A stretch of 64,000 nt of DNA from Cladophialophora immunda (GCF_000835495.1 NW_015622541.1:3224001-3288000), one strand, 5' to 3'; positions 23,328-34,197 are shown, counted from the stretch's first letter. Translations and numbers: made by a program. The notes: generated by a model from the letters alone, not told the origin.

Positions 23328-24378
23328 TGAAATAGGCTGGTGGGCTTACAGGGACTGTGCAGGTCCGGGACTAATGAATCAAAATAGATAGAAGGAAAGA
23401 AAGAAAGAAGAAAAAGGGGAGTCCACTGGGTTAGTTCGGACCTCCCTCCTAGTATGGGTGGCTCCGAGCACTGAAGGGGATGTAGTAAGATGTGAATGGC
23501 CCCTTGCAAGTTTATGTGCCGGGGTTAATTGGATATACGATAAGTGCACCTAGAAACCAGGCCTTGAAACGGAGTGCGCCTTTTTGTGAACATCTTTTCA
23601 CGGTAAGGTCTATGGGAAGTGCATGGGCCACGAAGGATGGAATCGTCATGTTCTTGAAGCCCAAAAAACCCCCTTAGCCTTCGAGGGGAACGGAAAGACA
23701 TGACTGTGGTGGACGGCGAAAATTGTCTATGCTTCATTGTGGTGATTGTTTTCAGGATCTCGGACCCCGACCATCACAAAGATCCCAATATTTTGCAACT
23801 GCCAGGAAGCCAAAGCCTGCATAACACTTTGAAACATATACCCATGGTGTCAAGTTGAGCCTTGTGAGGGATTTACACGAACAAGATCAGCAACTGTCTC
23901 CCTTCGATATCTCTACTATAGCTTCAACAGATCTTGATGGACCCGCTCCCGCACTTTCCTGCAGGCACTAGAAGACTTAAAGGATTTTGCGTTTCGGATC
24001 ATACTGCAAAAAGGGAAACGATCATCAGCTCATTCTACTATGTGGCATGTGGATAACGTCAATGAATGGCCCTCCTTCCCTCTCTGGCAGCCTTTGGTCC
24101 GGATGAACTTTGTCCACGTTCTTCAAGCATATGATCTTTGGCCTCGACGGAAATCTTTCTGCAGGAACGCGATTTTCCCACGTCGCGAATTTCAGTGCCA
24201 GCGAAGCAGACCTGCAGTGTCGCGACACGAAGTGGTGCCACCAACAACATTGGACCACCATTGATGTAGGCTCCATTCAATGCGCGTGATTTTGTGTCTT
24301 CGGTGCCGTATTAGTAACAGGTTCGTTTTTGAAGTTTGTCACGACGCATCACCGTCTCTTCCAAATTTTGCAAGTACT
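23328..24378. other. intergenic
   Basis: No gene supported. Purine-rich AAAG-type repeats occur near 23390-23420 and the region is otherwise unremarkable. Confidence 0.4.
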
Positions 24379-27144
24379 TCACCGCGTGTCACCTACGATG
24401 AAGGCTTGCACCAAGTCGGCAAACTTCTGTGAGATGCCATTTGTTGCAAGGCGGCGAAGGGTCGATTCCAGAACACAAAGGGTGCTAGCTTTCATCTCGG
24501 CTAGACCCGCTCTAAGTATATGCTTCAGGTCCGAAACTGCTTTAATCAAGACACCGGATTGCGGGTTCGACGTGTAGCGCGCCTCGCAAATCAGCCGAAC
24601 TTCCGGTAAAGCCATCAGATGCTCAGAGATATCTTGGTCTAAAACGGCCGACGAAAGAGCCGAAGAGTCCTCAAAATATCGTAGATAGTGTATGTAGCAA
24701 CACCAACAAAGTGCGGCGGAGAACAGGATTCTCGGTGTATACATGGCTGCTGCGGCATCGACAACTGCCGCAGCTACCAAGTGCTGCATGCACAGAGCGT
24801 GAAGAAGGCATCTCTTCGATGCTGGGGAGGAAATCCATGATTTGACGTACTCTAAGGTCACAGGTGCGATGTTGGTACCTTCCCGGCCCACGGCCAGCTC
24901 CAAAAGGTCAAAGTCGGTGGTAAGAGCCATAAAGGTATGATGCCACAGCGGTATTAGGCAGAAAGGAAGTTCTTTTCGCTCGAGGCTGCGACATCGTGGT
25001 CCCTGACAACAATTTCTGGAAGAGGTAAACCACTCTGCAAGGTCAGTCTCAAGCTCTGCGACTCTGCGTGAGGACAGGTCTTTCAAAGACCGATATTCGC
25101 AGATTGTGCCGCCTGTGCCAGAGAGTGTGGCCCAAGATATCAACATCGAGCTTTCCGATGCGTTGTATGTCCAGTGGTCCTGATCCTGAAAACGTGCCTC
25201 TGGATGCAAACGGCGATTGGGCTGATGCACTTGAGTATAAGGTTGCCTTGATTCTCCGTATGACCTATACCTCAACGCCCATGTTGCGGCATCTGGTGCT
25301 TGAAACAGATCCGGAGGAGCAAGTGTAGGCAAATGTTGGGACTTGTGCCGAAATATCGGTTCTTGCCCATAAAGAGCGGCAATCTCAGCATCGTGAATGT
25401 GCAAGATTATTGCTGCCCTGTGAGTGTGGCGTTAACAGGTCATATATGTATATCACACCTAAGAGCATCTCCAACCAGTGCTTACCGTTTCATTTCTTCA
25501 TGAGCGGCCCATCTTGTCCACGCGTTTTCCACCTGTTCTGCCGAAAGTCCATCAGGGAGGTCAAAGTGGGTTGTCTGTTGGAACAATCTCGCATGCCGCG
25601 CAATCTTGAAGGAGTCAGCCAGCTTGTGGCAACATGGCGTTTGGGGACTGGTACAGAAATAAGCCCACCATGGTAGGCAGCTGCTATTGTACGATGGGCG
25701 GGATCAGCTGACAATAGTGCAAACGTTTGACCTATCGTCGAGGTTTTGATGACATTTCTCGTCAGATGTGGCTTTTCCAAGAGTTCTCTCTCCCAAGCCC
25801 CGCCATTTCCCACCTTGTTAACGCCTTCAAAGAGCATCGCTCCCATGCGTGTGGCCGTGTCGGAATGTAGTGTCATAGTTCCAGCAGCGCAGATCATGAG
25901 GACCAACATCACATTGTCTGAGCGTGCTCTGAAGGTCGGCACGTGTATGAGAGGTATTCCAAGGTTGAAGCGGGTGAAGAATAAATGTATACAGAGATTC
26001 TGCCAGATTCATCAACAAAAATGATAGGTGTAAGAAAGAGGTGACTTGCCAAAACATCAATCGACGGCAACGGTTCGAAATGGAGCCGTGACCGAAGTTC
26101 GTCGACCATGTTGGTACGATATACCTCGTCAATGTCTCTTGCCACTTCCCTCGCAGGCCCCTCGTTGTCGACACCGGGGTCATCGATGGGCCGCCGAGTT
26201 TTAATGTACCATATCTGGCTCAGGTCCAGCCTCCATGTCCGCACTTTGCTGCTCTTCCTCGCTATGGAAGAAGACGGCGGCCTAGAATGCGTTCGCCGAG
26301 CAGAACTGCGTAGTCTATTCCAGGCTAAACCGTCGTTGCCAACGTCGAACATGTCCACAAAAGTATCATCCAACAGCCAATTGGAGGCATCGAAGGGAGA
26401 AAATGGATTGGTGATGACTGCACGACTTGTTTCAGGATCTTGAACGTTCGTAGCTTGAATTTGGAGGGGGATACCATCGGACAAGCCTAGATCAACCGAC
26501 GTGGTAGCTGATCCGTAGTCGAAGACTTGGCCGTCAGCCCAAGGCCTGGGGCCTGTGGGAGGAGAGTGTGAATCTTCGATGCCATTGTTGCGTTGAACCG
26601 CTCCAGAAGATGTTGAAGCGACATCCTCTGGACCATTACTTCCAATTGAGTCGACAGTGACACCGGCGGGTTCGAAGTCGACTTCCTGTGGTGCTCTCTG
26701 TGAGAAAAAAGGGCCGCGCGCGGACGTTTCGTGGATCAGTTGCGATGGTGAGGAGACTTGGTTGTTCTCATGTATATCATTTGCGCTGGTCGCCGAAGGT
26801 GACCTTTCATCCTGCTGTCTGAGCCTGTGTGTTTTGACGTGGCGCGACAACGTGTCGCTGACTCATTAGATTACGTCTAAGCATCAGTCAGGCACTTACC
26901 GACGCGAGTAGAATTTTCCACATATGTTGCACCCGAAGGGTCGTTCGTTTGTGTGTGATCGAACGTGGCGATTGTAATGGTCGGTCTTGTGGAATTCCCT
27001 CGAGCAGTATGGACAATATCGTTTCCTTGCGGTCGTCGGTATCCCAAGCGGAGGGTCCGCGGAACAGTCGACTTCCGGGGGATCTGGAAGGAAAGTTGAC
27101 ATTGATCTCTCTGTGTTCGCTGCAGCGCATCGAGTTGCATACAT
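24379..27144 (-). CDS. C2H2 zinc-finger regulator with fungal-specific domain (second copy of this architecture)
   Basis: Five exons: 27144-26900, 26857-26050, 25999-25655, 25604-25486, 25417-24379; 851 residues from the ATG at 27144 (837 from the ATG at 27102). Two tandem C2H2 fingers, Cys44-His64 and Cys72-His92, the second completed across a 42-bp intron. An acidic/Ser-rich linker follows, then a fungal transcription-factor domain. Splicing gives D-V-L-N-L-C-I-H-L-F-F-T-R-F and later A-W-T-R-W-A-A-H-E-E-M-K-R, both matching the domain's conserved blocks. The 50-bp second intron (26000-26049) needs a GC donor, GCAAGT. Divergent from the alpha/beta hydrolase. Same architecture as the regulator at 16.4 kb but clearly different in sequence. 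Confidence 0.85.
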
Positions 27145-27675
27145 GGAACGGAAGGAATGTTGCCTCTGGACAAAGACTTCCACAATTTCAGGTCTGCTGA
27201 GTCAGCCACAATTCATGCCATTCTACGCACGCCTGAGGCCTGACTAGCAACAACCCTACCCGGGATAGTTTTAATGCCACTGCACAGCCCGTCAGGAAAT
27301 GACTTTGAAGGCCATCTCCATCTAGCGCAGTCCGAGGTCGCGATCAACGGGGCCAGCAGCCCACCACCCTCCTGGTGGAGAACAGAGGGCGTTGGTGGTG
27401 GGCTGCTGCGCGGCGGGGCAGCTAAAGTACGCATGCCAACCAATCTGAGGGCATCAATGAAACTATGCTCGTAACAATGACAAGATAGATCGGGTATACG
27501 TCGTGCCGGGTAAGGCTCGGTGCTGCATGTCTGCGGGGCTTCTCTGTCGAGGCCAGTGCAAAGGAGGCAGACCTTGAGTTCGAACCTCAACGGAGCACCC
27601 GACTGTCACACGCACCATTTTATTCTTATCATCCTCTCGCCCTGCCTAACCCTTGAACGGCGATCTTGATTGGAA
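27145..27675. promoter_or_regulatory. divergent promoter of C2H2 regulator and alpha/beta hydrolase
   Basis: A 531-bp shared upstream region holding the long inverted repeat at 27354-27408. A T-arm-like stem-loop at about 27570-27590 is discussed under rejected items. Confidence 0.5.
27354..27408. repeat. perfect 15-bp inverted repeat with 25-bp loop
   Basis: Left arm CAGCAGCCCACCACC at 27354-27368 and its exact complement at 27394-27408. It sits about 210 bp upstream of the C2H2 regulator start and 270 bp upstream of the hydrolase start. It could form a cruciform or present two opposed GGTGGTGGG elements to a dimeric or paired zinc-finger protein. Confidence 0.6.
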
Positions 27676-28647
27676 ATGGCAGCGATATCTCTGAAACTGG
27701 CTGACGGGACCTGGTTAGATGGGCGAGAGTATCTGGCATCAAATCCTGTCTTCCAGCTGTCCTCCGAGTCGGTGCCGCTGTTGGTACTGGTGCATGGCGG
27801 CTCCTACGACTGTGACTTCTTCGACATCGACGAAAAACTCAGTGTGCGACAATGGGCTGAAAGACTCGGGGTGCCAACAGTAGCGCTCAATCGTCCGGGC
27901 TATGGGAAGACCCCTGCGGTGATCAACAGCCGCGACAGCGGCGGCACAGAGACCTATATCCAACGCCACGGTCGCTGGTTGAACGAGCTCGCTCTCCCCG
28001 CAATTTGGAATCATTACTCGTCCACTCTGCCTGTGTCGTCAATCGTACTTTACGGCTCGTCCGTGGGTGGCGCTGTATGCACCGTTGCAGCAGGGCTGTG
28101 GGGCAGAGACTCATCGCCGCGCTACAAGATGGCCGGCCTTGCCCTGTCAGCCATGGGCGCCACTCCGAATGCTGGACCGCTTAAGGACTTCTACGGGCCT
28201 CTCATGGGGAGCACCGAACCTCTTGTTCTGCCCCGAGAGGTCCAAGAAAGTCTGGCGGCCGGGGAGATGGCAAGCCTGTTTGATCAGTCCATTTTCGGGA
28301 CCAACAAGGGCCAGCATGCCACATCCGGCGAAGAGCTGTACGACATCAACATCGAATGGCCGACATACTGGCGCTCGTATGCCGCCAACATTCGAGTGCA
28401 AGTTCTGTACACACTGGGAGAGATTGACAGGCTCTGGCATGTGAGCCCGACCAAAATACACGAGTTTTCGAGCGCATTTCCAAATTCCCCTTGGGTTGAG
28501 AGCAGACTGTTAATCAATGCGCCACATGTTCCGGAATTCTCTCGACAATGTTCTGGTTTTCTGCTGCGGGTGTTTGGTTTCGCTTTGGAATGTGCAACCT
28601 GCTTGACCATTCAGGAGAGTAAGCAGGGAAATAGAAATTCTGTGTGA
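27676..28647 (+). CDS. alpha/beta hydrolase
   Basis: Intronless, 323 residues from the first ATG. The oxyanion segment L-V-L-V-H-G-G-S-Y-D is followed by the nucleophile elbow Y-G-S-S-V-G-G-A (about Ser131). A candidate acid lies in L-G-E-I-D-R-L-W and a candidate His in I-N-A-P-H-V-P-E, in the right order for a triad. No signal peptide. It is convergent with a Baeyer-Villiger-type monooxygenase. An enzyme that makes an ester or lactone beside one that can hydrolyse it is a recurrent catabolic pairing, so an esterase or lactonase role is a reasonable inference, not shown. Confidence 0.85.
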   Translation: MAAISLKLADGTWLDGREYLASNPVFQLSSESVPLLVLVHGGSYDCDFFDIDEKLSVRQWAERLGVPTVALNRPGYGKTPAVINSRDSGGTETYIQRHGRWLNELALPAIWNHYSSTLPVSSIVLYGSSVGGAVCTVAAGLWGRDSSPRYKMAGLALSAMGATPNAGPLKDFYGPLMGSTEPLVLPREVQESLAAGEMASLFDQSIFGTNKGQHATSGEELYDINIEWPTYWRSYAANIRVQVLYTLGEIDRLWHVSPTKIHEFSSAFPNSPWVESRLLINAPHVPEFSRQCSGFLLRVFGFALECATCLTIQESKQGNRNSV

Positions 28648-29348
28648 TGGAATATGACTCTCAAGGGAAGAAAATATTGGGTGCGATCTAAGGAGTCAGC
28701 CCGATCAGTAGACTATAGATTCGAGAATCCTCAAATTCCAAGCTCATTTTGTCGGTGTGATCAGCATGACATTCGTTCGCAGTGAATACTGAGAGCATAA
28801 CGAGCGAGGTGCTAAGAGTTGTTGAAGTTACACGTACGACGTTTTGGTTGTCGACGCGGTGATGCTCGATGATGGAAAGAGAATGTAATCCACATAGTCA
28901 CTTGGATCATTTGCGTGAACTTCTCAAAGTCCTAGAAAATGAGTCCTAATAGCGTCGAGGCGGAATGGTTCCTATTGTAGGATTGACTACACCCGTGCCA
29001 AAATGGACGAATCAGGGCTTTGTCTCTCACTATTCCTATTGGGGTCATATGACCTCCGGCACGCATTCCACCTTGGGATGGGCTGCCCACCTACTTCTAC
29101 TGCACCTGACGCAACTCTCCCCCCTCTCCTTCTGAGATACCTCAGAGATAGCCCAACACTGCACACACGCCATTAAGGCAATTGAGTCAATACGACTCCT
29201 AGACCATGGTGGCCTCTTTCCTTTTGTTCTACTCTTCGCTCCGCTCCGATCCCAACAATTCCGCACCTGAGCAGTTACAACGATCTTGAAAGCCCAGCGG
29301 GACTGTACAAACCCTCTATTCGGTCGCACAAGACCCTCGAATGGTTGG
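28648..29348. other. convergent intergenic region
   Basis: No gene supported between the hydrolase and monooxygenase stops. Open frames here lack recognisable motifs. Confidence 0.4.
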
Positions 29349-30930
29349 CTAGAAACGAACACTAGCCACACCCGAGTCGCCCTGATGCATCTCTAAATCT
29401 TGCGACACATTCCCGTACTTGACTCTCAGCGTGTCGATGAAATAGTTGGTCCTCCCCCGCCATGGCCCCTTGCTTCCAGCCGTTGGCATATTGCTGGTTG
29501 CTGACAGAACGTAGGTGGACTGCAGCGCTAGCAATGGCCTGGCCACTACAGAGTCGTCGCGGGGTATGCGAGGGACGAGACTGGTGATCCTGTGTCTTCG
29601 CATGCCCTTTACAAGGCGGTAAAGCAGAAAGGCCGTAACGTCAGCCCCAAGTGTCCATGAAGCCATGGTATAGCCTATGATTAGTACCGTATTAGGTAAA
29701 TCTTGCAGCATGGCGTTGTGCCATATGTATTTGCCACCAATACAATACTTTTGTCCATCCACTGTCAAGTCGATTCCACCTGCCCATTGTAGTTTTAGAC
29801 CGGTTGCAGTAACGATGATATCGGCGCCGATCTTGCCTTTATTTTTGAGAATAATGCCATCTGCAACAACTTCCTCGATAGTATCGGTCACAACTTTTGT
29901 CCGGCCATCCCGAATGGCCTTATAAAAATCGCCGTCCGGAGCAAAACAGACACGCTGGTCAAAAGGGTTATACCGAGGGCTGAAATCTGGATCGACAGGG
30001 TAGTTCTCTGGTAGCTGTTTTGCGGCGCTTCTTTGAATTGCCTTCCTGGACGTCGTGGGAAAGAGCAGGCTGAAGTAGTAAAACAGTAAGGGTAAGACCA
30101 TGAACTGCATTCGCTTGAGTAGAAAGAGTGTCCGCGAGGGTAGATAAGTCTGCCGCCAATTGACAGAGCCAGAGTTGGGTAACGATAGGATATAGGACGG
30201 ACTGCGTTGCAGCATTGTGACGCTAGAAGCTGTCTGCGCCATGGCCGGAACGAGAGTGATAGCTGTCGCACCGCTGCCAATACAGACCACCTTTAACCCT
30301 AGAAGGGCATTGTATTGAAAGCAGTTCCACAGGACAAAAAAGGGCGTTTATTTTCCCCTTACCTGTATAGTCAAAGTCTTTTGGCCAGAATTGGGGGTGG
30401 ACGACACGGCCCTTGAAGTTACCCAGCCCTGGAATCACTGTCGTCAATGCTTGCTGGTAATCATAATACCCCGTGCCGAGAACTAGGAATCTGGCTGAAG
30501 CCCGTTTAATTCCTGATTCAGATTTCACCGTCAACTGCCACATCTGAGATTTGCTTGACCAGTTCGCGCTCTTGACGCAGCAGCCGAATTGAATATGAGG
30601 CTCGATACCTTCGGCGGTAGCCGACGCCCTCATGTATTGCAAGATCGACTTCACACTGACGATTGGTTTATTCGCAAGCCACGGTCGCCACGAAAACTCA
30701 AAGGTGAATAAATCTGAATCCGAACGTAGCCCGGGATACTTGAAAAAGTCCCATGTTCCACCAATTGCGTCTCGCGCCTCGAAGACGGTGTAAGTGGTGC
30801 CAGGAAGCTCGGACTGAATGCGATAGGCAGTGTTGATGCCTGATATTCCCGCCCCTACAATGACGACGTCGAAAATGTCGATGTGTTGATCGAGTTGCTT
30901 ATTGTGCTTTGTATCAGCTGCGTCCTTCAT
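29349..30930 (-). CDS. Baeyer-Villiger-type flavin monooxygenase
   Basis: Two exons, 30930-30363 and 30298-29349, with a 64-bp intron; 505 residues. FAD loop G-A-G-I-S-G (26-31) is followed by E-A-R-D-A-I-G-G-T-W-D-F-F-K-Y-P-G. The type I signature is F-K-G-R-V-V-H-P-Q-F-W-P. Splicing joins F-D-Y-T-G to L-K-V-V-C-I-G-S-G-A-T-A, the NADPH-binding Rossmann loop. A-T-G-L-K near the C-terminal third is the usual ATG motif. A hydrophobic stretch around M-V-L-P-L-L-F-Y-Y-F-S-L-L-F could give membrane contact. Likely inserts oxygen next to a ketone, or oxidises N/S; divergent from a sugar-type transporter and convergent with the hydrolase. Confidence 0.88.
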
Positions 30931-31331
30931 GGTTTCCGCCCCAAGCTTTTGAAGGGATCGTGATCGTCTTCTGCGAGATTGTCGGTGAAGACCGAAGGGC
31001 AGTATAGTCCAGCAGAGTTGATCTTACAAGTAAATAAAGGCAGCCTCGCGGACAACCAGGTCCTGTGCACATGACTGCAACTCCGAGACAGCCCCGACCT
31101 GGCTTCCATCACAGAGAAAAACCAGCGAAGGTGGTGGGCGGGACGTGGAGCGGTGGGCGGAGCGGCGGTGGGAAATCCTAAATGGAGACATTCCCCTCCT
31201 TCCCCGGTTCTGGGCTCCTTCTCCCTGACAGACGAAGTCGCCAGTAGACTTGATCTCTTCTCGAGGCCTTCAAATAGGGGGTTGCCTCTGGATTACTCCG
31301 ACCCTTTTACCCATCCAGTGTCACAAGCAAG
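30931..31331. promoter_or_regulatory. divergent promoter of monooxygenase and sugar-type transporter
   Basis: A 401-bp shared upstream region containing a G-rich block (31131-31173) with three GGTGGG elements. No gene inside. Confidence 0.5.
31133..31173 (+). promoter_or_regulatory. G-rich block with three GGTGGG elements
   Basis: GGTGGGCGG occurs at 31133-31141 and 31152-31160, and GGTGGGA at 31167-31173, the last two preceded by C. The spacing is 19 and 15 bp. It lies about 160 bp upstream of the transporter ATG and may bind a C2H2 factor; a G-quadruplex is another possibility. Confidence 0.4.
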
Positions 31332-32963
31332 ATGGAAAAACCTGAGGTCACGGAGTCCGGCGTCTCCAAGCACGTCGAGCAAGCTTGTTCTGTCCCGGAG
31401 CAGGAATCGAAAACGAGCAAAACGACATGGCCCACTCTCACGGATGAGGCTGCTCACGCTCTCAACAATCAGAAAAGCACCAAGGCAATGCTACTATTCT
31501 CGATTTGGATCGCCTTCGCAGCCTGGATGGTGAACTTCGACCTGGGCTACCAGGGCGCAGTCTTGATTATGCCATCATACAACAGGGCCTTTGGACGCTG
31601 CGCACCAGTCCCTCACCCAGCGACTGGAGCAACCATGGAGCTATGTTCGCTCTCTGCCCTCCAGCAATCACTGATCAGCCTACAAACACTTTTCTATGCG
31701 GTTGGAGCCGCAACTGCCGGACCGGTGGGAACATGGCTGGGCCGAAGACATACCATACAGGTAGCATGTGCGTTATGCATCATTTCTGCCGCTGGCATGT
31801 CAGGTACTGCCGGGAGTTTTCTGGACTACATGGTGTGTAAATGTATTGGTGGTGTGGGTATCGGTCAGCTCCAAGCGGTGGCCATCGTGTACGGTTCTGA
31901 ATGTACGGCCGCTAATAAGCGTGGCCTGCTCCTCGGTCTCTACAACGCTGGTTTGTCTTTAGGGAATGTCACGGCGGCCGCTGTCACCGCCGGGACGTCT
32001 AAACTCGCACCGAATTCGAACTGGCAGTGGAGAACACCTATTCTTTGCCAAATTCCCCTTGGTCTTATCCTCGCAACCGGCACGCTCTTGTTCCATGAAT
32101 CACCAAGATGGTTGATGATTAAGGGGAAAGAAGAGCCGGCGAGGGCCTCCTTTGCGGCATACCTACAATCAGCTCCGGATTCTGACATTGTAACGGCACA
32201 AATCATCGACGTTCAGCGTCATATCAACATTGAACGATCGAGCCTTACAACATCTTCGTGGACTGAGATATACGGCCCGGAAAATATTCGCAGGACCCTT
32301 ACGTCTGCCTTGATCCTAATTGGTATAGCTATTACAGGTATTCAGTTTGTTGGATACTATGCAGCATTGTTTTTAAGCGGAGTCGGAATCAGCAATCCCT
32401 ATGTCATTAACGTGACTCTTGGATTATGTATCTTTGCCGGCACTTTTCCAGGACCCTTCGCGACTGAATATCTTGGCAGACGACTTTCAATGCTCATCGG
32501 CTATGGCGCTATGGCCTCCTTCATGGTCATATTTTCATCGGTCAGTACTGGCCTCGGACCAACTAATCCGACTGCAAAAACCGTCGTGGTGGTGTTTTTG
32601 TGTCTCTGGGCATTTGTGTTTGGAGCTCTCATTGGACCCTGTGTATGGCTGGCATCGGCAGAAGTGCATAGCGTGCGTCTGCGGACCTACGGACAAGCTA
32701 GCACTACGGCACTATACAATATCTTCGCCTTTGGAGCCACCTTCTGGACGCCATACATGCTGAGTCCAGATTACGGAAACATGGGGGCTAATGTTGGGTA
32801 CTTCTATGCCGCTGTCACGTTTGTCTGGCTTGTGCTCGTGTTCTTCTTGGTACCGGAAACTGCCAAGTTGACTCTGGAACAGATTGACGATCTGTTTGAA
32901 CCAGGCCAACGCGCGTGGAAAACTTCTCTGTCCAGAAACCAGAATTCTCTCATTTCAAACTAG
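31332..32963 (+). CDS. MFS sugar-type transporter
   Basis: Intronless, 543 residues, the usual length for fungal sugar/H+ symporters. After a 50-residue hydrophilic N-terminus come twelve hydrophobic segments. Family marks are L-G-R-R-H-T between helices 2 and 3, H-E-S-P-R-W-L-M at the start of the central loop, E-Y-L-G-R-R in the second half, and P-E-T-A-K-L-T-L-E-Q-I-D-D-L-F at the C-terminus. Likely an uptake transporter for a sugar, polyol or related organic molecule. Its place head-to-head with the Baeyer-Villiger-type gene suggests import of a substrate used by the island, which would favour a catabolic reading. Confidence 0.92.
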   Translation: MEKPEVTESGVSKHVEQACSVPEQESKTSKTTWPTLTDEAAHALNNQKSTKAMLLFSIWIAFAAWMVNFDLGYQGAVLIMPSYNRAFGRCAPVPHPATGATMELCSLSALQQSLISLQTLFYAVGAATAGPVGTWLGRRHTIQVACALCIISAAGMSGTAGSFLDYMVCKCIGGVGIGQLQAVAIVYGSECTAANKRGLLLGLYNAGLSLGNVTAAAVTAGTSKLAPNSNWQWRTPILCQIPLGLILATGTLLFHESPRWLMIKGKEEPARASFAAYLQSAPDSDIVTAQIIDVQRHINIERSSLTTSSWTEIYGPENIRRTLTSALILIGIAITGIQFVGYYAALFLSGVGISNPYVINVTLGLCIFAGTFPGPFATEYLGRRLSMLIGYGAMASFMVIFSSVSTGLGPTNPTAKTVVVVFLCLWAFVFGALIGPCVWLASAEVHSVRLRTYGQASTTALYNIFAFGATFWTPYMLSPDYGNMGANVGYFYAAVTFVWLVLVFFLVPETAKLTLEQIDDLFEPGQRAWKTSLSRNQNSLISN

Positions 32964-34197
32964 CGGGCGACGCGCCAGCTGTGGAAGAAGACTCCCGCGA
33001 TCAGAGATGTGGTAGGCGGAACACAGTGTTGTTGTTATAGCGGTGCACGCTGGCGTTGTGTCGGCGGGTGTGACCTATCGGTCTCTGCGTTGAAGATGGA
33101 TTTGAGAACCGTGCCTTGGAGCCGGCCAAAGAAGTGCAGACTACACGTGACTCACAAGCCTCAGCATAATTGGATAGTGTTTTGTAGGTTTAGCTAGCTA
33201 GCCTGCAAATGCTGTCCACGACTGCGCCCTAAAACTTCTGTTCGCATTCTAGACACCGCTTGGAGTGTGTTAGCTCGAGCCTATCACCATGATTCAATAC
33301 CATATTGACACTTCCTTCCAGAAGTTCGACGGACGACGCATCAGCGCCGATCTCCTCACTCCTTGTTCCAAGATGCACGCGTCACATGGCTGGGCTCGTG
33401 ATGAAACACCTCCGACGAATCTTATCGGCCTTCCGCCTTTAGAAACGTGGCCCTGGTCTATTTTTCCGAAGCCGTATTGAATGGCACCTTAATCAATCCA
33501 CAAGTGAGGAAGTCTAAAGTCTCTCCGAGCGAGCACGATAGGATGACCGGTTCTGTGAAGTAGACCTCATCACGATCTGCGGTCAGCCTTAATATTAGAA
33601 ACGGACCTCTCATACGACCAGAGGGCGGGATACCCAATGGAAGGTCTACCGGCCAGGCGGCTATAGTATATAGTCACGCTCATTACCCTTTTATAGTTAT
33701 CTTTCCCTCGTAGCTAATTTATAATAAGTACTGAATCTACTGAACTGGGGTAAGGCTTACAACCATAGGCGCCAACTCGTACGGCGGTAGGTAATGGAAG
33801 CGTTCACATCTTGTAGACCTATTGATTAATTGTCAGGAACCTCTGACACACACCGCAAAGCTGCCAAGAGGCTAGCTAGCCCAGATAGAAACTCAGCCTC
33901 CTCGCATGAGACTCGCAGGCTTCTCTCATACTTCAAGTCTTGTATAACCTGGGCGGTTCGGTTGCTATCACCCTTAACCTAACCTAACCTAACCTAACCT
34001 ATGTTAGAGCCTAATCATAGACAATACCTTTTGGGAACGGACGGTCCCGTTTGGGCGTGGACCGATGGACAATGTAGGAACTGCGATCAAGTTTTGTGTA
34101 TACAGAGGAGGCAGCTACAAAAGAAAATAACGACTGTAGATGAGCTATACCAACTCCATTGATTGCGAATATATCGATGGTGCTATTGCGATGTGCT
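32964..34197. other. intergenic with short tandem repeat
   Basis: No convincing gene. A 63-codon ATG frame at 33289-33480 has no recognisable content. GCTAGCTAGC-type palindromes occur near 33190 and 33871. A pentamer repeat lies at 33975-34000. Confidence 0.4.
33975..34000 (+). repeat. (TAACC)5 tandem repeat
   Basis: Five exact copies of TAACC followed by one T, equal to TTAGG on the other strand. It resembles arthropod-type telomeric repeats rather than the fungal TTAGGG hexamer, and lies about 200 bp past the glutathione transferase stop. Confidence 0.8.

Noticed and set aside
27547..27592. tRNA-like T-arm and B-box (TTGAG-TTCGAAC-CTCAA)
   Set aside because: The T-arm is perfect, but I could not place a matching 7-bp acceptor stem, a D-arm or an anticodon arm at proper spacing. 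Running a tRNA covariance model would decide.
33289..33480. 63-codon ATG frame with a good start context
   Set aside because: No domain, signal peptide or splice partner is visible, and the length is within chance expectation.
33975..34000. Interpretation as a chromosome end
   Set aside because: Intact genes lie on both sides, and the unit is not the usual fungal TTAGGG, so it is only a short internal repeat.
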